In this document: positions 1-7,094 of the stretch, piece after piece
Layout: each line of letters starts with the position of its first letter
How positions within the stretch are numbered: the first letter of the stretch is position 1
Assembly (NCBI GenBank): GCA_016791285.1
Contig: JAEUMX010000476.1
Coordinates: 1 to 10,120 of the forward strand
Direction of reading: 5' to 3'
Length of the DNA: 10,120 bases
Source: Burkholderiales bacterium
GTDB lineage: Bacteria; Pseudomonadota; Gammaproteobacteria; Burkholderiales; JAEUMW01
Program-made: the position numbers and the translations under genes
The notes under the pieces: model-generated
What the model saw: only the letters and a program-made list of their open reading frames with translations
What the model was told of the DNA's origin: nothing
Databases searched by the model: none

Positions 1-161
1 ACTTTCATTTCGTCGAGACCCGGGGTGCATTGCAGAGAGCTGCCGCAGGCGCCACCGGGGTGAGCGGGGACTGGCTGAACGAGATCCACCCCAGCCCCGA
101 CGGCTATCGCAAGATCGCCGCACGGATCGGCGAGAAGGTGAGAAGCCTGCTCGCGCGTTGA
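1..161 (+). CDS. SGNH/GDSL-type hydrolase, 3' end only
   Basis: Only the last 52 codons are in the window, read from base 3 to the TGA at 159-161; the gene starts outside. The tail contains a DWLNEIHPSPDGYRKIA segment that resembles the last conserved block of SGNH/GDSL hydrolases, where a histidine in an 'xxxHP...GY' context is the catalytic base. In the classical DxxH form an aspartate sits three residues before the histidine; here that residue is asparagine, although an aspartate lies three residues further upstream. The family acts on esters of lipids, sugars or peptidoglycan, and the substrate cannot be told from this fragment. The gene converges on rpsT and shares its terminator. The assignment rests on one motif, so it is moderate. 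Confidence 0.55.
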   Translation, partial: FHFVETRGALQRAAAGATGVSGDWLNEIHPSPDGYRKIAARIGEKVRSLLAR

Positions 162-176
162 ATAGCCCGTGCAGGG

Positions 177-218
177 AAAGAAAAAGGGCCGATCGCGAAA
201 ATCGGCCCTTTCTTTTTC
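177..218. terminator. Bidirectional intrinsic terminator between the hydrolase gene and rpsT
   Basis: A perfect 11-bp stem, AAAGGGCCGAT (183-193) with ATCGGCCCTTT (201-211), closes a 7-base loop. On the plus strand it is followed by a T-rich run (TTTCTTTTTC). On the minus strand the flanking A-rich run reads as TTTTTCTTTC. It can therefore end transcripts from both converging genes. It lies 14 bases beyond the rpsT stop and 15 bases beyond the hydrolase stop. Confidence 0.85.
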
Positions 219-231
219 TGGCGCGGCGGCG

Positions 232-495
232 CTACGCCATCGCCTTGATTGCCGCGGAGAGCCGGCTCTTGTGACGCGCGGCCTTGTTCTTGTGCACGAT
301 CTTCTTGTCGGCCACCGAATCGATGATGCTCATCGATTCGTTGAAGACCGCCTTGGCGGCTGCCTTGTCGCCGGTCTCCACCGCCTTGCGCACCTTCTTG
401 ATCGCGGTGCGAAGGCGGGTGCGAAGCGCCGCGTTGTGCGCGTTGCGCACGACTGCCTGGTGGGCACGTTTCTTTGCTTGGGCGGAATTCGCCAT
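232..495 (-). CDS. rpsT: 30S ribosomal protein S20 (bS20)
   Basis: The product has 87 residues, the usual length for bS20, which binds 16S rRNA early in assembly of the small subunit. It begins [13 protein letters not shown] and ends [12 protein letters not shown], both typical of the family. It is very rich in Lys, Arg and Ala, as expected for a long helical rRNA-binding protein. The open frame extends further upstream to base 675, but that part lies antisense to murJ. The start at 493-495 is preferred because the conserved N-terminus begins there and a GAGGT Shine-Dalgarno sequence (502-506, minus strand) sits 6 bases upstream. The gene is monocistronic: a promoter candidate lies at 536-564 and the terminator at 177-218. 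It is divergent from murJ, an arrangement common in betaproteobacteria. Confidence 0.96.
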   Translation of the reverse strand: MANSAQAKKRAHQAVVRNAHNAALRTRLRTAIKKVRKAVETGDKAAAKAVFNESMSIIDSVADKKIVHKNKAARHKSRLSAAIKAMA

Positions 496-535
496 GGGTC
501 GACCTCGAAGCCTGGAATCCTGGGGAAAGCCGGCA

Positions 536-564
536 ATGGTAAGTGGGTTGCTGGTGATTTGCAA
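536..564 (-). promoter_or_regulatory. Candidate sigma-70 promoter for rpsT
   Basis: On the minus strand a -35-like TTGCAA (559-564) and a -10-like TACCAT (536-541) are separated by exactly 17 bp. Each matches four of six consensus bases. Transcription would start near 529, giving a leader of about 34 bases that includes the GAGGT ribosome-binding site. It lies in the 97-bp gap shared with murJ. This is a motif match only. Confidence 0.4.
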
Positions 565-592
565 GCCACACGATCGGCTAAGATAGCGCCCC

Positions 593-2128
593 ATGAATTT
601 GCTCAAGGCGCTGGCGACCGTGAGCTCGATGACGTTCGTGTCGCGGGTTCTGGGGTTCGTGCGCGACGCCATCATCGCCCGCGTATTCGGCGCGGGACTC
701 TACACTGACGCGTTCTTCGTCGCTTTCCGCATTCCGAACCTGCTGCGCCGTCTCTTCGCCGAGGGTGCGTTCTCGCAGGCGTTCGTGCCGGTGCTGGCGG
801 AGTACAAGACGCGGCGCGGGGAGGCGCAGACACGGGTGCTGGTCGATCACGTCGCGGGGCTGCTGTCGGCGGCGCTCGTCGTGGTGACAATCGTTGGTGT
901 GCTCGCGGCGCCGCTCGTCGTGTGGGTGAGCGCGCCCGGGTTCCACGCCAGCGCGGACAAGTTCGACGTGACCGTGTCGCTGCTGCGCGTGACGTTTCCG
1001 TACATTCTCTTCATTTCGCTCACCGCGCTCGCGGGCGGCGTGCTCAACACCTACAGCCGCTTTTCGGTGCCGGCCTTCACGCCGACGCTGCTCAACCTGA
1101 GCTTCATCGCCTTCGCGCTGTATGCCGCACCGTATTTCGACCCGCCGATCATGGCGCTCGCCTGGGCGGTCGTGGTCGGCGGCGTGCTGCAGCTTGCCTT
1201 CCAGGTGCCGTTTCTGGCGCGACTCAAGCTGCTGCCACGTTTCTCCCTGGGCAAGCGCGATGAGGGGGTATGGCGCATCACCCGGCTCATGGGGCCGGCG
1301 CTCTTCGGGGTCTCGGTCAGCCAGATCTCGCTGCTCATCAACACGATCTTCGCGTCCTTTCTCGTAAACGGCAGCGTCTCCTGGCTGTACTACGCCGACC
1401 GGCTGATGGAGTTTCCGGCGGGCATGCTGGGCGCGGCGCTCGGGACCATCCTGCTGCCCAGTCTCTCCAAGACGCACGCCAACGCGGACGGCACCGAGTT
1501 CTCGAAGCTCCTGGACTGGGGACTGCGCCTTACCTTGCTGCTCGCTGTTCCGGCCGCGGTGGCGCTCGCGCTGCTTGCCGTGCCGTTGATCGCAACGCTC
1601 TTCCAGTACGGAAAGTTCGATGCGACCGACGTGCTCATGACCCGGCAGGCGCTCGTCGCCTACAGCGTCGGCTTGATCGGGATGATCCTCGTGAAGGTAC
1701 TGGCGCCGGGGTTCTACGCGCGGCAGGACGTGAAGACCCCGGTCAAGATCGGCATCCTCACGCTCGCCATGACCCAGGTGATGAACCTCGCCTTCATCTT
1801 CCCGCTGCGGCACGCGGGACTCGCGCTCGCCATCGGGCTTGCTGCCTGTCTGAATGCAGGTCTTCTTTTTCGCAAGCTACGCAAGCGCAGCTACTACGTG
1901 CCCCAGCATGGCTGGCGGCGATTCGGCCTGCAGCTTTGCGCGGCGGTGCTCCTGCTCGGCGTTACGCTATGGCTGGCTGCGGGCGACGCGGCGTGGTGGC
2001 TTGCGGCGTCGGGCAGGGAGCGCGGCGTGAAGCTGGCATGGGTGGTGGCCCTGGGGGCGGCCGTCTATTTCGCGGCGCTATGGGTAGGCGGTGTGCGGCC
2101 GCGGCACTTCTCCAAACGGACGGCCTGA
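593..2128 (+). CDS. murJ: Lipid II flippase MurJ (MviN)
   Basis: This inner-membrane protein of the MOP superfamily moves lipid II across the cytoplasmic membrane for peptidoglycan synthesis. It has 511 residues, the same length as E. coli MurJ, and aligns with it from [13 protein letters not shown] to the final ARRT-like tail (here SKRTA). The charged residues shown to be essential in E. coli MurJ are present at the same positions: Arg18, Arg24, Asp39, Arg52 and Arg270 (in [10 protein letters not shown]). Hydrophobic stretches run along the whole chain, consistent with the family's 14 membrane helices, including the two C-terminal ones that extend the core fold. No good Shine-Dalgarno sequence precedes the ATG; a TAAGAT hexamer ends only 8 bases upstream. 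The gene converges on cysB with 18 bases between stop codons and no terminator hairpin between them. Confidence 0.97.
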   Translation: MNLLKALATVSSMTFVSRVLGFVRDAIIARVFGAGLYTDAFFVAFRIPNLLRRLFAEGAFSQAFVPVLAEYKTRRGEAQTRVLVDHVAGLLSAALVVVTIVGVLAAPLVVWVSAPGFHASADKFDVTVSLLRVTFPYILFISLTALAGGVLNTYSRFSVPAFTPTLLNLSFIAFALYAAPYFDPPIMALAWAVVVGGVLQLAFQVPFLARLKLLPRFSLGKRDEGVWRITRLMGPALFGVSVSQISLLINTIFASFLVNGSVSWLYYADRLMEFPAGMLGAALGTILLPSLSKTHANADGTEFSKLLDWGLRLTLLLAVPAAVALALLAVPLIATLFQYGKFDATDVLMTRQALVAYSVGLIGMILVKVLAPGFYARQDVKTPVKIGILTLAMTQVMNLAFIFPLRHAGLALAIGLAACLNAGLLFRKLRKRSYYVPQHGWRRFGLQLCAAVLLLGVTLWLAAGDAAWWLAASGRERGVKLAWVVALGAAVYFAALWVGGVRPRHFSKRTA

Positions 2129-2146
2129 GACGGCGCAGCGGCAACG

Positions 2147-3070
2147 TCAGGTGTGTGACATTGCTTCGTCGACCACCTTGTGCGTGAGGCGCGGGGCGAA
2201 CATCTCGATAAACCCGTACATATAGCCGCGCAGGTAGGTGTTCTTGCGGATTCCCATGTGCGTCGTGCTCGACTCGAACAGGTGGCTCGCGTCGATGGCG
2301 CGCAGTTGCCGGTCGCGGTCCGGATTGAACGCCATGTACGCGACGATGCCCACGCCGAGCCCGAGCTCGACGTAGGTCTTGATCACGTCGGCGTCGATGG
2401 CGGTGAGCGTCACATTCGGGACGAGGCCGTGCGCCTCGAAGGCCTGGTTGATCTTCGAGCGACCCGTGAAGGCGAAGTCGTAGGTGATGATCGGATAGCG
2501 AGCAATGGCCTCCAGCGTCAGCGGTTTTACCTTGAGCAGGGGATGAGCGGGCGGCACCACGACGCAGCGGTTCCAGTCGTAGCAGGGCAGCATCACGAGC
2601 TCGGAGAAGAGCTCGATCGCCTCGGTGGCGATGGCGAGGTCGGCCTCCCCCGAGCTCGCCAGCTCGGCGATCTGCATGGGACTGCCTTGCCGCAGGCTCA
2701 AGCGCACGCCGGGATAGCGCTCGGTGAAGCGCTTCACCACCGGGGGCAGCGCATAGCGCGCCTGGGTGTGGGTAGTCGCGATGGTCAGCGATCCGGTCTG
2801 TTCGCTGGTGAATTCCTGGGCGACGTTCTTGAGGTTGGTGGCGTCCCGCAGCATGCGCTCGGCCACGCGGATGATGTCCCGACCGGGCCGGGTGATCTCG
2901 ACGAAGCGCTTGCCGTGGCGGACGAAGATCTCCACACCGAGTTCGTCTTCGAGCAGGCGGATCTGCTTGCTGACCCCGGGCTGGGAGGTGTAGAGCTTCT
3001 CGGCTGCCGCCGAGAGGTTGAGCCCCTGGCGGGCGACCTCGCAGATGTATCGTAGCTGCTGCAGCTTCAT
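2147..3070 (-). CDS. cysB: CysB-family LysR transcriptional regulator of sulfur assimilation
   Basis: The product has 307 residues. An N-terminal winged helix-turn-helix (about 1-60, with AAEKLYTSQPGVSKQIRLLE as the recognition region) is followed by a periplasmic-binding-protein-like effector domain (about 92-300). The residues that bind sulfate or acetylserine-type ligands in enterobacterial CysB are all present at the same numbers: Thr100, Thr102 and Gln103 in ATTHTQARYALP, Thr149 in AIATEA, and Thr202 in FTGRS. This separates it from generic LysR proteins. In enteric bacteria CysB activates cys operons when N-acetylserine signals sulfur shortage and represses its own gene. The chain lacks the C-terminal tail of the 324-residue E. 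coli protein. It is transcribed divergently from cysI across 193 bp containing a LysR-type palindrome. A paralogue such as Cbl is possible, but the context favours CysB. Confidence 0.93.
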   Translation of the reverse strand: MKLQQLRYICEVARQGLNLSAAAEKLYTSQPGVSKQIRLLEDELGVEIFVRHGKRFVEITRPGRDIIRVAERMLRDATNLKNVAQEFTSEQTGSLTIATTHTQARYALPPVVKRFTERYPGVRLSLRQGSPMQIAELASSGEADLAIATEAIELFSELVMLPCYDWNRCVVVPPAHPLLKVKPLTLEAIARYPIITYDFAFTGRSKINQAFEAHGLVPNVTLTAIDADVIKTYVELGLGVGIVAYMAFNPDRDRQLRAIDASHLFESSTTHMGIRKNTYLRGYMYGFIEMFAPRLTHKVVDEAMSHT

Positions 3071-3085
3071 CGCAAATACGAATCC

Positions 3086-3114
3086 GATATAAACAATGGC
3101 CTAAATATTCTTAA
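3086..3114 (-). promoter_or_regulatory. Candidate cysB promoter
   Basis: On the minus strand a -35-like TTAAGA (3109-3114) and a -10-like TATATC (3086-3091) are spaced by 17 bp, each with four of six consensus bases. The -35 hexamer lies inside the palindrome at 3098-3118, so a protein bound there would block it, in keeping with autorepression known for CysB. The implied leader is only about 9 bases, and no clear Shine-Dalgarno sequence precedes the cysB ATG. Confidence 0.4.
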
Positions 3115-3118
3115 GGCC
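3098..3118. promoter_or_regulatory. 21-bp LysR-type palindrome, probable CysB operator
   Basis: An imperfect inverted repeat with outer arms GGCCT and AGGCC pairs at eight of ten positions per arm around the centre at 3108. T3102 and A3114 are separated by exactly 11 bases, the T-N11-A signature of LysR-type recognition sites. It is AT-rich inside GC-rich DNA. It lies 28 bp upstream of the cysB start and 145 bp upstream of cysI, so it could serve both promoters. Binding by this CysB is inferred from position and symmetry. Confidence 0.6.
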
Positions 3119-3140
3119 GAAATGATGACGCTGGTAGCAT
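3111..3140 (+). promoter_or_regulatory. Possible cysI operon promoter (extended -10)
   Basis: TGGTAGCAT (3132-3140) fits an extended -10 element with the hexamer TAGCAT at 3135-3140. The best -35 at 18 bp is a poor TTAAGG (3111-3116) that overlaps the right arm of the palindrome. A weak -35 beside a LysR site is what an activator-dependent promoter would show. The implied leader (about 3147-3263) holds only short hairpins, for example TCGCG/CGCGA at 3224-3237, and no riboswitch that I recognise. Confidence 0.3.
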
Positions 3141-3249
3141 CACAGGTCAATTTTGGGGAGGGCAGGTCTCGCGCCGGAAATGCCCGAGTGCATATTGCCA
3201 CCTCCCTCTTGAACTCACCGGGGTCGCGTTCTCGCGATGCTCAAGCACC

Positions 3250-3254
3250 AGGAG
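3250..3254 (+). promoter_or_regulatory. Ribosome-binding site of cysI
   Basis: AGGAG lies 9 bases before the ATG at 3264 and fixes the start of the first gene in the operon. There is no in-frame upstream alternative with comparable support. Confidence 0.75.
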
Positions 3255-3263
3255 AATTACTGA

Positions 3264-5351
3264 ATGTCTTTGCCGGAGAATCTTGCCAACGTCGAGGAGA
3301 TCGGCCAATTGGGCGCAGCAGTCGAGAGCTTCCTCGGTGGCGGCATGGACCCCGACAAGTTCACCGCTGCGCGCCTGCAGATGGGCGTCTATGGCCAGCG
3401 CCAGGAAGGCGTCCACATGGTCCGGGTGAAGGTCCCCGGCGGACGCGTCTCTGCGCGGCAGCTGCGCGGTGTGGCGGAGGTCGTCGAGCGCTACTCACAG
3501 AACGGCGTCGCCCACATCACCACGCGCCAGGACCTGCAGGTCTACTACGTGCCGCTCGCGGAGGTGCCGGCCGCCCTGGGGACGCTTGCGTCGTTCGGGC
3601 TGACGACGCGCGAGGCTTGCGGCAACACGATCCGCAACATCACGGCCTGTCCGCTCGCGGGCATTTGCCCGAAGGAGCACGTCGACGTCACGCGCTTCGT
3701 CGATGGCGCGGTCCAGCACTTCCTGCGCAACCCGCTCAACCAGCAGATGCCGCGCAAGTTCAAGATCAGCTTCTCCGGCTGCGAGGCCGACTGCGCGCAG
3801 GGGCTTTTGCACGACCTTGCGGTGGTCGCCGTGCGCGACGGCGATCGGTTCGGGTTCAAGGTTCTCGCCGGCGGCGGACTGGGCCACAAGCCGCACGAGG
3901 CGATTGTGGTTGAACCGTTCGTCGAGGAGCGCGAGCTCCTGATGGTGATCGAGGCATTGATCGCACTCCACAACCGTTACTCGGACCGGATCAAGCGGGC
4001 CAAGTCGCGCATCAAGTTCCTGGTCGACCGCTTCGGCCCTGAAGGCTTTATCGAGAAGTATCGCGAAGAGCTCGCGCATACGCGGGCAGGGCTGGCCAAT
4101 CGATCGTATCCGACCGGCGAGTGGAAGGCCGGTACCAGCGGCGAAGCACCGGGACCGGGTGCGCCGCGCCGGGTGTTTCCGCAGAAGCAGACGGGACTCG
4201 TGGTCGTGCCGATCGCGATACCGCTGGGCGACCTGCGTGCCCGGCACTTGCGCGCCCTGGCCGATCTGCTGGAGCAGTTCGGTCTGCCTGAGCTGCGCAC
4301 GACACAGGACCAGAACCTCATGCTGCCGCACGTCCCGAGCCGAGAGGTCGAGGCGGTGCGGCGTGCGATTCGTGCGGTCGGATTCGACTTGCCGCAGGCG
4401 GGCGACAACGTGGTGGCGTGCCCTGGCACGTCGACCTGCCGCCTGGGAATCACTTCATCGACGCTCGTCGCGCCGAAGCTCGGCGGTGGCAGCGGCGATC
4501 TGCGAATTCGCGTTTCCGGTTGCCACAACGGTTGCGCCCAGCCGGAGACCGGCGACATCGGCATCTACGGCGAAGGCAAGCGCCTGCACGGCAAGCTCGT
4601 GCCGCACTATCAGACCTACTTCGGCGGCAGCGGCGTTGGCGGCGGTCGCCTTGCGATCAAAGGACCTTCGGTCCCGACGCAGCGCGTGCAGGCAGCGATC
4701 GACCGCGTGCAGCAGGCGTACGCGACCGACGGCACGTCGGGGGAGCGCTTCTTCGACTGGGCGCATCGCAAGGGCCAGCAGTATCTGCGCGACCTGCTCG
4801 CCGATTTGACGCAGGTCGAGGCGCACGAGGCCGCACACCTCGCACGCGACCACGGCGATACCGCGGACTTCCGGGTTTTGCAACTCGGTGGCGGCGAGTG
4901 CGCGGGCGCGAGCCAGGTGACCGCCGGTGCCAACTTCTTCGAGGCCGCGCATGAGCGGGAGTATCGGGACGCGCTCTTCTTCCAGCGCAAGTACGCGGAA
5001 GCCGCGAAGTGTGCCGAGGCGATCGCGCGCAGCGTAGGCCAGGCCCTTGCGCAGATCGCGGGCGGGCGCAAGCAGGATGACCTCAAGGCCCTGGCAGCGG
5101 AGATCGCCGAACGCCTGCCCGAGCGTGGGGACATCGCCGCGAAGCTCGCGTCGTTCGCCGATGCGCTGGCGCAACCGGATGAAGCGATGACCGATGCGAC
5201 CGTGGCGCCGTTCTTCCGGGCGCTCGACGAATGGACCCTGGCGGTGGCGGATTACTGCCTGCAGCGCGAGCCCACCCTCGATCTGACCGGGGCGCTGCCG
5301 AAGCCGGCCGTACGTTCCCCCGCGAAGGCGGCGGTGGCACGGGCGGCATGA
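3264..5351 (+). CDS. cysI: Siroheme [4Fe-4S] sulfite reductase with extra C-terminal domain
   Basis: It reduces sulfite to sulfide in six electrons. The 695-residue chain shows the repeated ferredoxin-like plus siroheme-domain layout of the nitrite/sulfite reductase family: about 40-100, 115-275, 308-365 and 380-515. Substrate and siroheme contacts known from E. coli CysI have counterparts: Arg88 in TTRQD, Arg124 in TIRNITACP, and Lys165/Lys167 in PRKFK. The second half has the expected cluster ligands Cys386, Cys392, Cys420 and Cys424. Unusually, the first half has its own full set: Cys129, Cys135, Cys173 and Cys177. Residues from about 530 to 695 form an extra, mostly helical region beginning near a GGGECAG motif; it vaguely recalls HEPN-type domains, which is a guess. 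No flavoprotein subunit is nearby, so ferredoxin is a plausible donor. A nitrite reductase is the main alternative, but the cys operon favours sulfite. cysH follows after 22 bases. Confidence 0.88.
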   Translation: MSLPENLANVEEIGQLGAAVESFLGGGMDPDKFTAARLQMGVYGQRQEGVHMVRVKVPGGRVSARQLRGVAEVVERYSQNGVAHITTRQDLQVYYVPLAEVPAALGTLASFGLTTREACGNTIRNITACPLAGICPKEHVDVTRFVDGAVQHFLRNPLNQQMPRKFKISFSGCEADCAQGLLHDLAVVAVRDGDRFGFKVLAGGGLGHKPHEAIVVEPFVEERELLMVIEALIALHNRYSDRIKRAKSRIKFLVDRFGPEGFIEKYREELAHTRAGLANRSYPTGEWKAGTSGEAPGPGAPRRVFPQKQTGLVVVPIAIPLGDLRARHLRALADLLEQFGLPELRTTQDQNLMLPHVPSREVEAVRRAIRAVGFDLPQAGDNVVACPGTSTCRLGITSSTLVAPKLGGGSGDLRIRVSGCHNGCAQPETGDIGIYGEGKRLHGKLVPHYQTYFGGSGVGGGRLAIKGPSVPTQRVQAAIDRVQQAYATDGTSGERFFDWAHRKGQQYLRDLLADLTQVEAHEAAHLARDHGDTADFRVLQLGGGECAGASQVTAGANFFEAAHEREYRDALFFQRKYAEAAKCAEAIARSVGQALAQIAGGRKQDDLKALAAEIAERLPERGDIAAKLASFADALAQPDEAMTDATVAPFFRALDEWTLAVADYCLQREPTLDLTGALPKPAVRSPAKAAVARAA

Positions 5352-5373
5352 GTCAGTCTGTGGAGACAGAGAA

Positions 5374-6126
5374 ATGAATCTGCATGAGAAAGTTCTGAAC
5401 GTTTCGACCCTGCTCGAGCAGATCGGTCAGCGGTACCTGCCGGCAGCGTTTGCGAACAGCTTCGGCGCCGAGGACGTGGTAATGACCGATCTCATCGCGC
5501 AGCACGCGCCGGGCATAGAGATCTTCACGCTCGACACCGGACGTTTGCCCGAGCCGACGCATGCGCTGATGCGCGAGCTCGCGGATCGCTATGATCTGCC
5601 GATCCGCGTCTTCTACCCGGATGGGGCGGAGCTCGAAGCGTTTGCCGCGGCGCACGGCGCGAATGCCTTCTTCGACAGCGTCGAGCTGCGCAAAGGGTGC
5701 TGCGAGGTGCGCAAGGTGCGTCCCTTGCGGCGCGCGCTTGCCGGCAAGCGCGCGTGGATCACCGGTCTGCGGCGGGAGCAAAGTCCCACGCGTGCGGCGA
5801 TCGCGGTGAGCGAGTTCGATCAGGAGCACGGACTCCAGAAATTCAACCCCTTGGCCGACTGGACGCGCAAGGAGGTGTGGGCGTACATCCACGAGCACGA
5901 GCTTCCGTACAACACCTTGCACGACGCGGGCTACGCCAGCATCGGCTGCGCGCCGTGCACGCGTGCCATCACGGTGGGCGAGGACGAACGCGCCGGCCGC
6001 TGGTGGTGGGAAGATCCCGCGGGCAAGGAGTGCGGTCTGCACGTCGCACGGTTTGCGACCGCGCGCGTGACGATCTCCGCCGCGCAAACGAGTCCGGCAC
6101 AGATCGACGACAAGGTCACGTCATGA
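5374..6126 (+). CDS. cysH: Assimilatory adenylylsulfate (APS) reductase, [4Fe-4S] type
   Basis: This cytoplasmic enzyme of the PAPS-reductase family reduces APS to sulfite and AMP with thioredoxin. The 250-residue chain has the fold's early SFGAEDVVMTDL segment and LDTGRLPEPT. The cysteine pairs Cys109-Cys110 (RKGCCEVRK) and Cys192/Cys195 (IGCAPC) bind the iron-sulfur cluster in APS reductases and are absent from E. coli-type PAPS reductases. Cys220 in KECGLH is the catalytic cysteine that carries the sulfo group. These residues make APS, rather than PAPS, the likely substrate, which agrees with the lack of an APS kinase gene here. A GGAG ribosome-binding site (5362-5365) sits 8 bases before the ATG. 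The stop codon overlaps the cysD start (ATGA at 6123-6126), suggesting translational coupling. Confidence 0.95.
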   Translation: MNLHEKVLNVSTLLEQIGQRYLPAAFANSFGAEDVVMTDLIAQHAPGIEIFTLDTGRLPEPTHALMRELADRYDLPIRVFYPDGAELEAFAAAHGANAFFDSVELRKGCCEVRKVRPLRRALAGKRAWITGLRREQSPTRAAIAVSEFDQEHGLQKFNPLADWTRKEVWAYIHEHELPYNTLHDAGYASIGCAPCTRAITVGEDERAGRWWWEDPAGKECGLHVARFATARVTISAAQTSPAQIDDKVTS

Positions 6127-7094
6127 AAGCGGTCGACGTGCAAGAGATCGGCATGCTGGCGCAACCCTCCGCGGCAACGGCGCGGAAGGGGCCGGGTGCG
6201 GCGTTGAGCCACCTCGACGTGCTGGAGAGCGAGGCGATTCATATCCTGCGCGAAGTTGCTGCCGAGTGCCGCAATCCGGCGCTGCTCTTCTCCGGCGGCA
6301 AGGACTCCATCGTGCTCCTGCGGATTGCCGAGAAGGCGTTTCGTCCGGGGCGCTTTCCCTTTCCGCTGCTCCACATCGACACCGGTCACAACTTTCCCGA
6401 GGTGATCGAGTTTCGCGATCGCCGCGCCGCGGATCTCGGCGAACGGCTGATCGTGCGCTCGGTCGAGGATTCGATCCGCACCGGTCGGGTCGTGTTGAAG
6501 CGCTCCGACGAGAGCCGCAATGTCCACCAGTCGGTGACGCTGCTCGACGCGATCGCTGAGTTCCACTTCGATGCCTGCATCGGCGGGGCGCGGCGCGACG
6601 AGGAGAAGGCGCGTGCCAAGGAGCGCATCTTCTCCTTCCGTGACGAATTCGGTCAGTGGGATCCCAAAAATCAGCGCCCGGAGCTCTGGAGCCTTTACAA
6701 TACGCGGGTGCACCCCGGCGAGAACATGCGCGTATTTCCGATCAGCAACTGGACCGAGCTCGACGTGTGGCAGTACATCGCGCGCGAGAGGCTCGCCATT
6801 CCGAGCATCTATTTCGCGCATCCGCGCGAGGTGGTCCGCCGATTGGGGCAGCTCGCGCCGGTGACGCCGATCACACCGCCGAAGGCCGGCGAGACCGCGC
6901 AGACGCTGTCGGTGCGCTTCCGTACGGTCGGCGACATCACCTGCACATGTCCGGTCGAGTCCTCCGCCGCGACGCTGATCGACATCATCGCCGAGACGGC
7001 GACGACGCGCATCACCGAGCGCGGCGCCACGCGCATGGACGATCAGACGTCGGACGCATCGATGGAGCTGCGGAAAAAGGAAGGTTACTTCTGA
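6123..7094 (+). CDS. cysD: Sulfate adenylyltransferase subunit 2 (ATP sulfurylase small subunit)
   Basis: With CysN it makes APS and pyrophosphate from ATP and sulfate. It is an N-type ATP pyrophosphatase with the PP-loop SGGKDS at residues 57-62. It also carries the family segments PLLHIDTGHNFPE, GGARRDEEKARAKERI, WDPKNQRPELW and FPISNWTELDVWQYI, and ends in the conserved MELRKKEGYF. At 323 residues it is longer than the 302-residue E. coli protein, mainly through about 20 extra N-terminal residues rich in Ala, Pro and Gly. The chosen ATG overlaps the cysH stop and follows AAGG at 6112-6115. The ATG at codon 11 is an alternative that would remove part of the extension. The frame remains open upstream within cysH, but that part is out of frame with the conserved cysH protein. 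cysN overlaps by one base (TGATG). Confidence 0.95.
   Translation: MKAVDVQEIGMLAQPSAATARKGPGAALSHLDVLESEAIHILREVAAECRNPALLFSGGKDSIVLLRIAEKAFRPGRFPFPLLHIDTGHNFPEVIEFRDRRAADLGERLIVRSVEDSIRTGRVVLKRSDESRNVHQSVTLLDAIAEFHFDACIGGARRDEEKARAKERIFSFRDEFGQWDPKNQRPELWSLYNTRVHPGENMRVFPISNWTELDVWQYIARERLAIPSIYFAHPREVVRRLGQLAPVTPITPPKAGETAQTLSVRFRTVGDITCTCPVESSAATLIDIIAETATTRITERGATRMDDQTSDASMELRKKEGYF

Noticed and set aside
578..1813. Long minus-strand open frame of 411 codons antisense to murJ
   Set aside because: It is a shadow of GC-rich codon use in murJ. Its product is Arg/Glu/His-rich without recognisable domains, while the plus strand encodes a full MurJ.
2129..2146. Possible terminator between convergent murJ and cysB
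   Set aside because: The 18-bp gap has no stem-loop or T-run; the transcripts must end by another route or overlap.
2180..3055. Plus-strand open frame of 291 codons antisense to cysB
   Set aside because: The cysB frame has clear homology and all ligand residues; the opposite frame has none.
3160..3185. GGGCA/TGCCC inverted repeat in the cysI leader as a riboswitch
   Set aside because: Five base pairs around a 16-base loop without further conserved structure is too weak, and it matches no SAM or SAH riboswitch that I know.
3122..3913. Plus-strand frame overlapping the cysI start
   Set aside because: It reads out of frame through conserved cysI codons and yields Arg/Ala/Gly-rich sequence with no domain.
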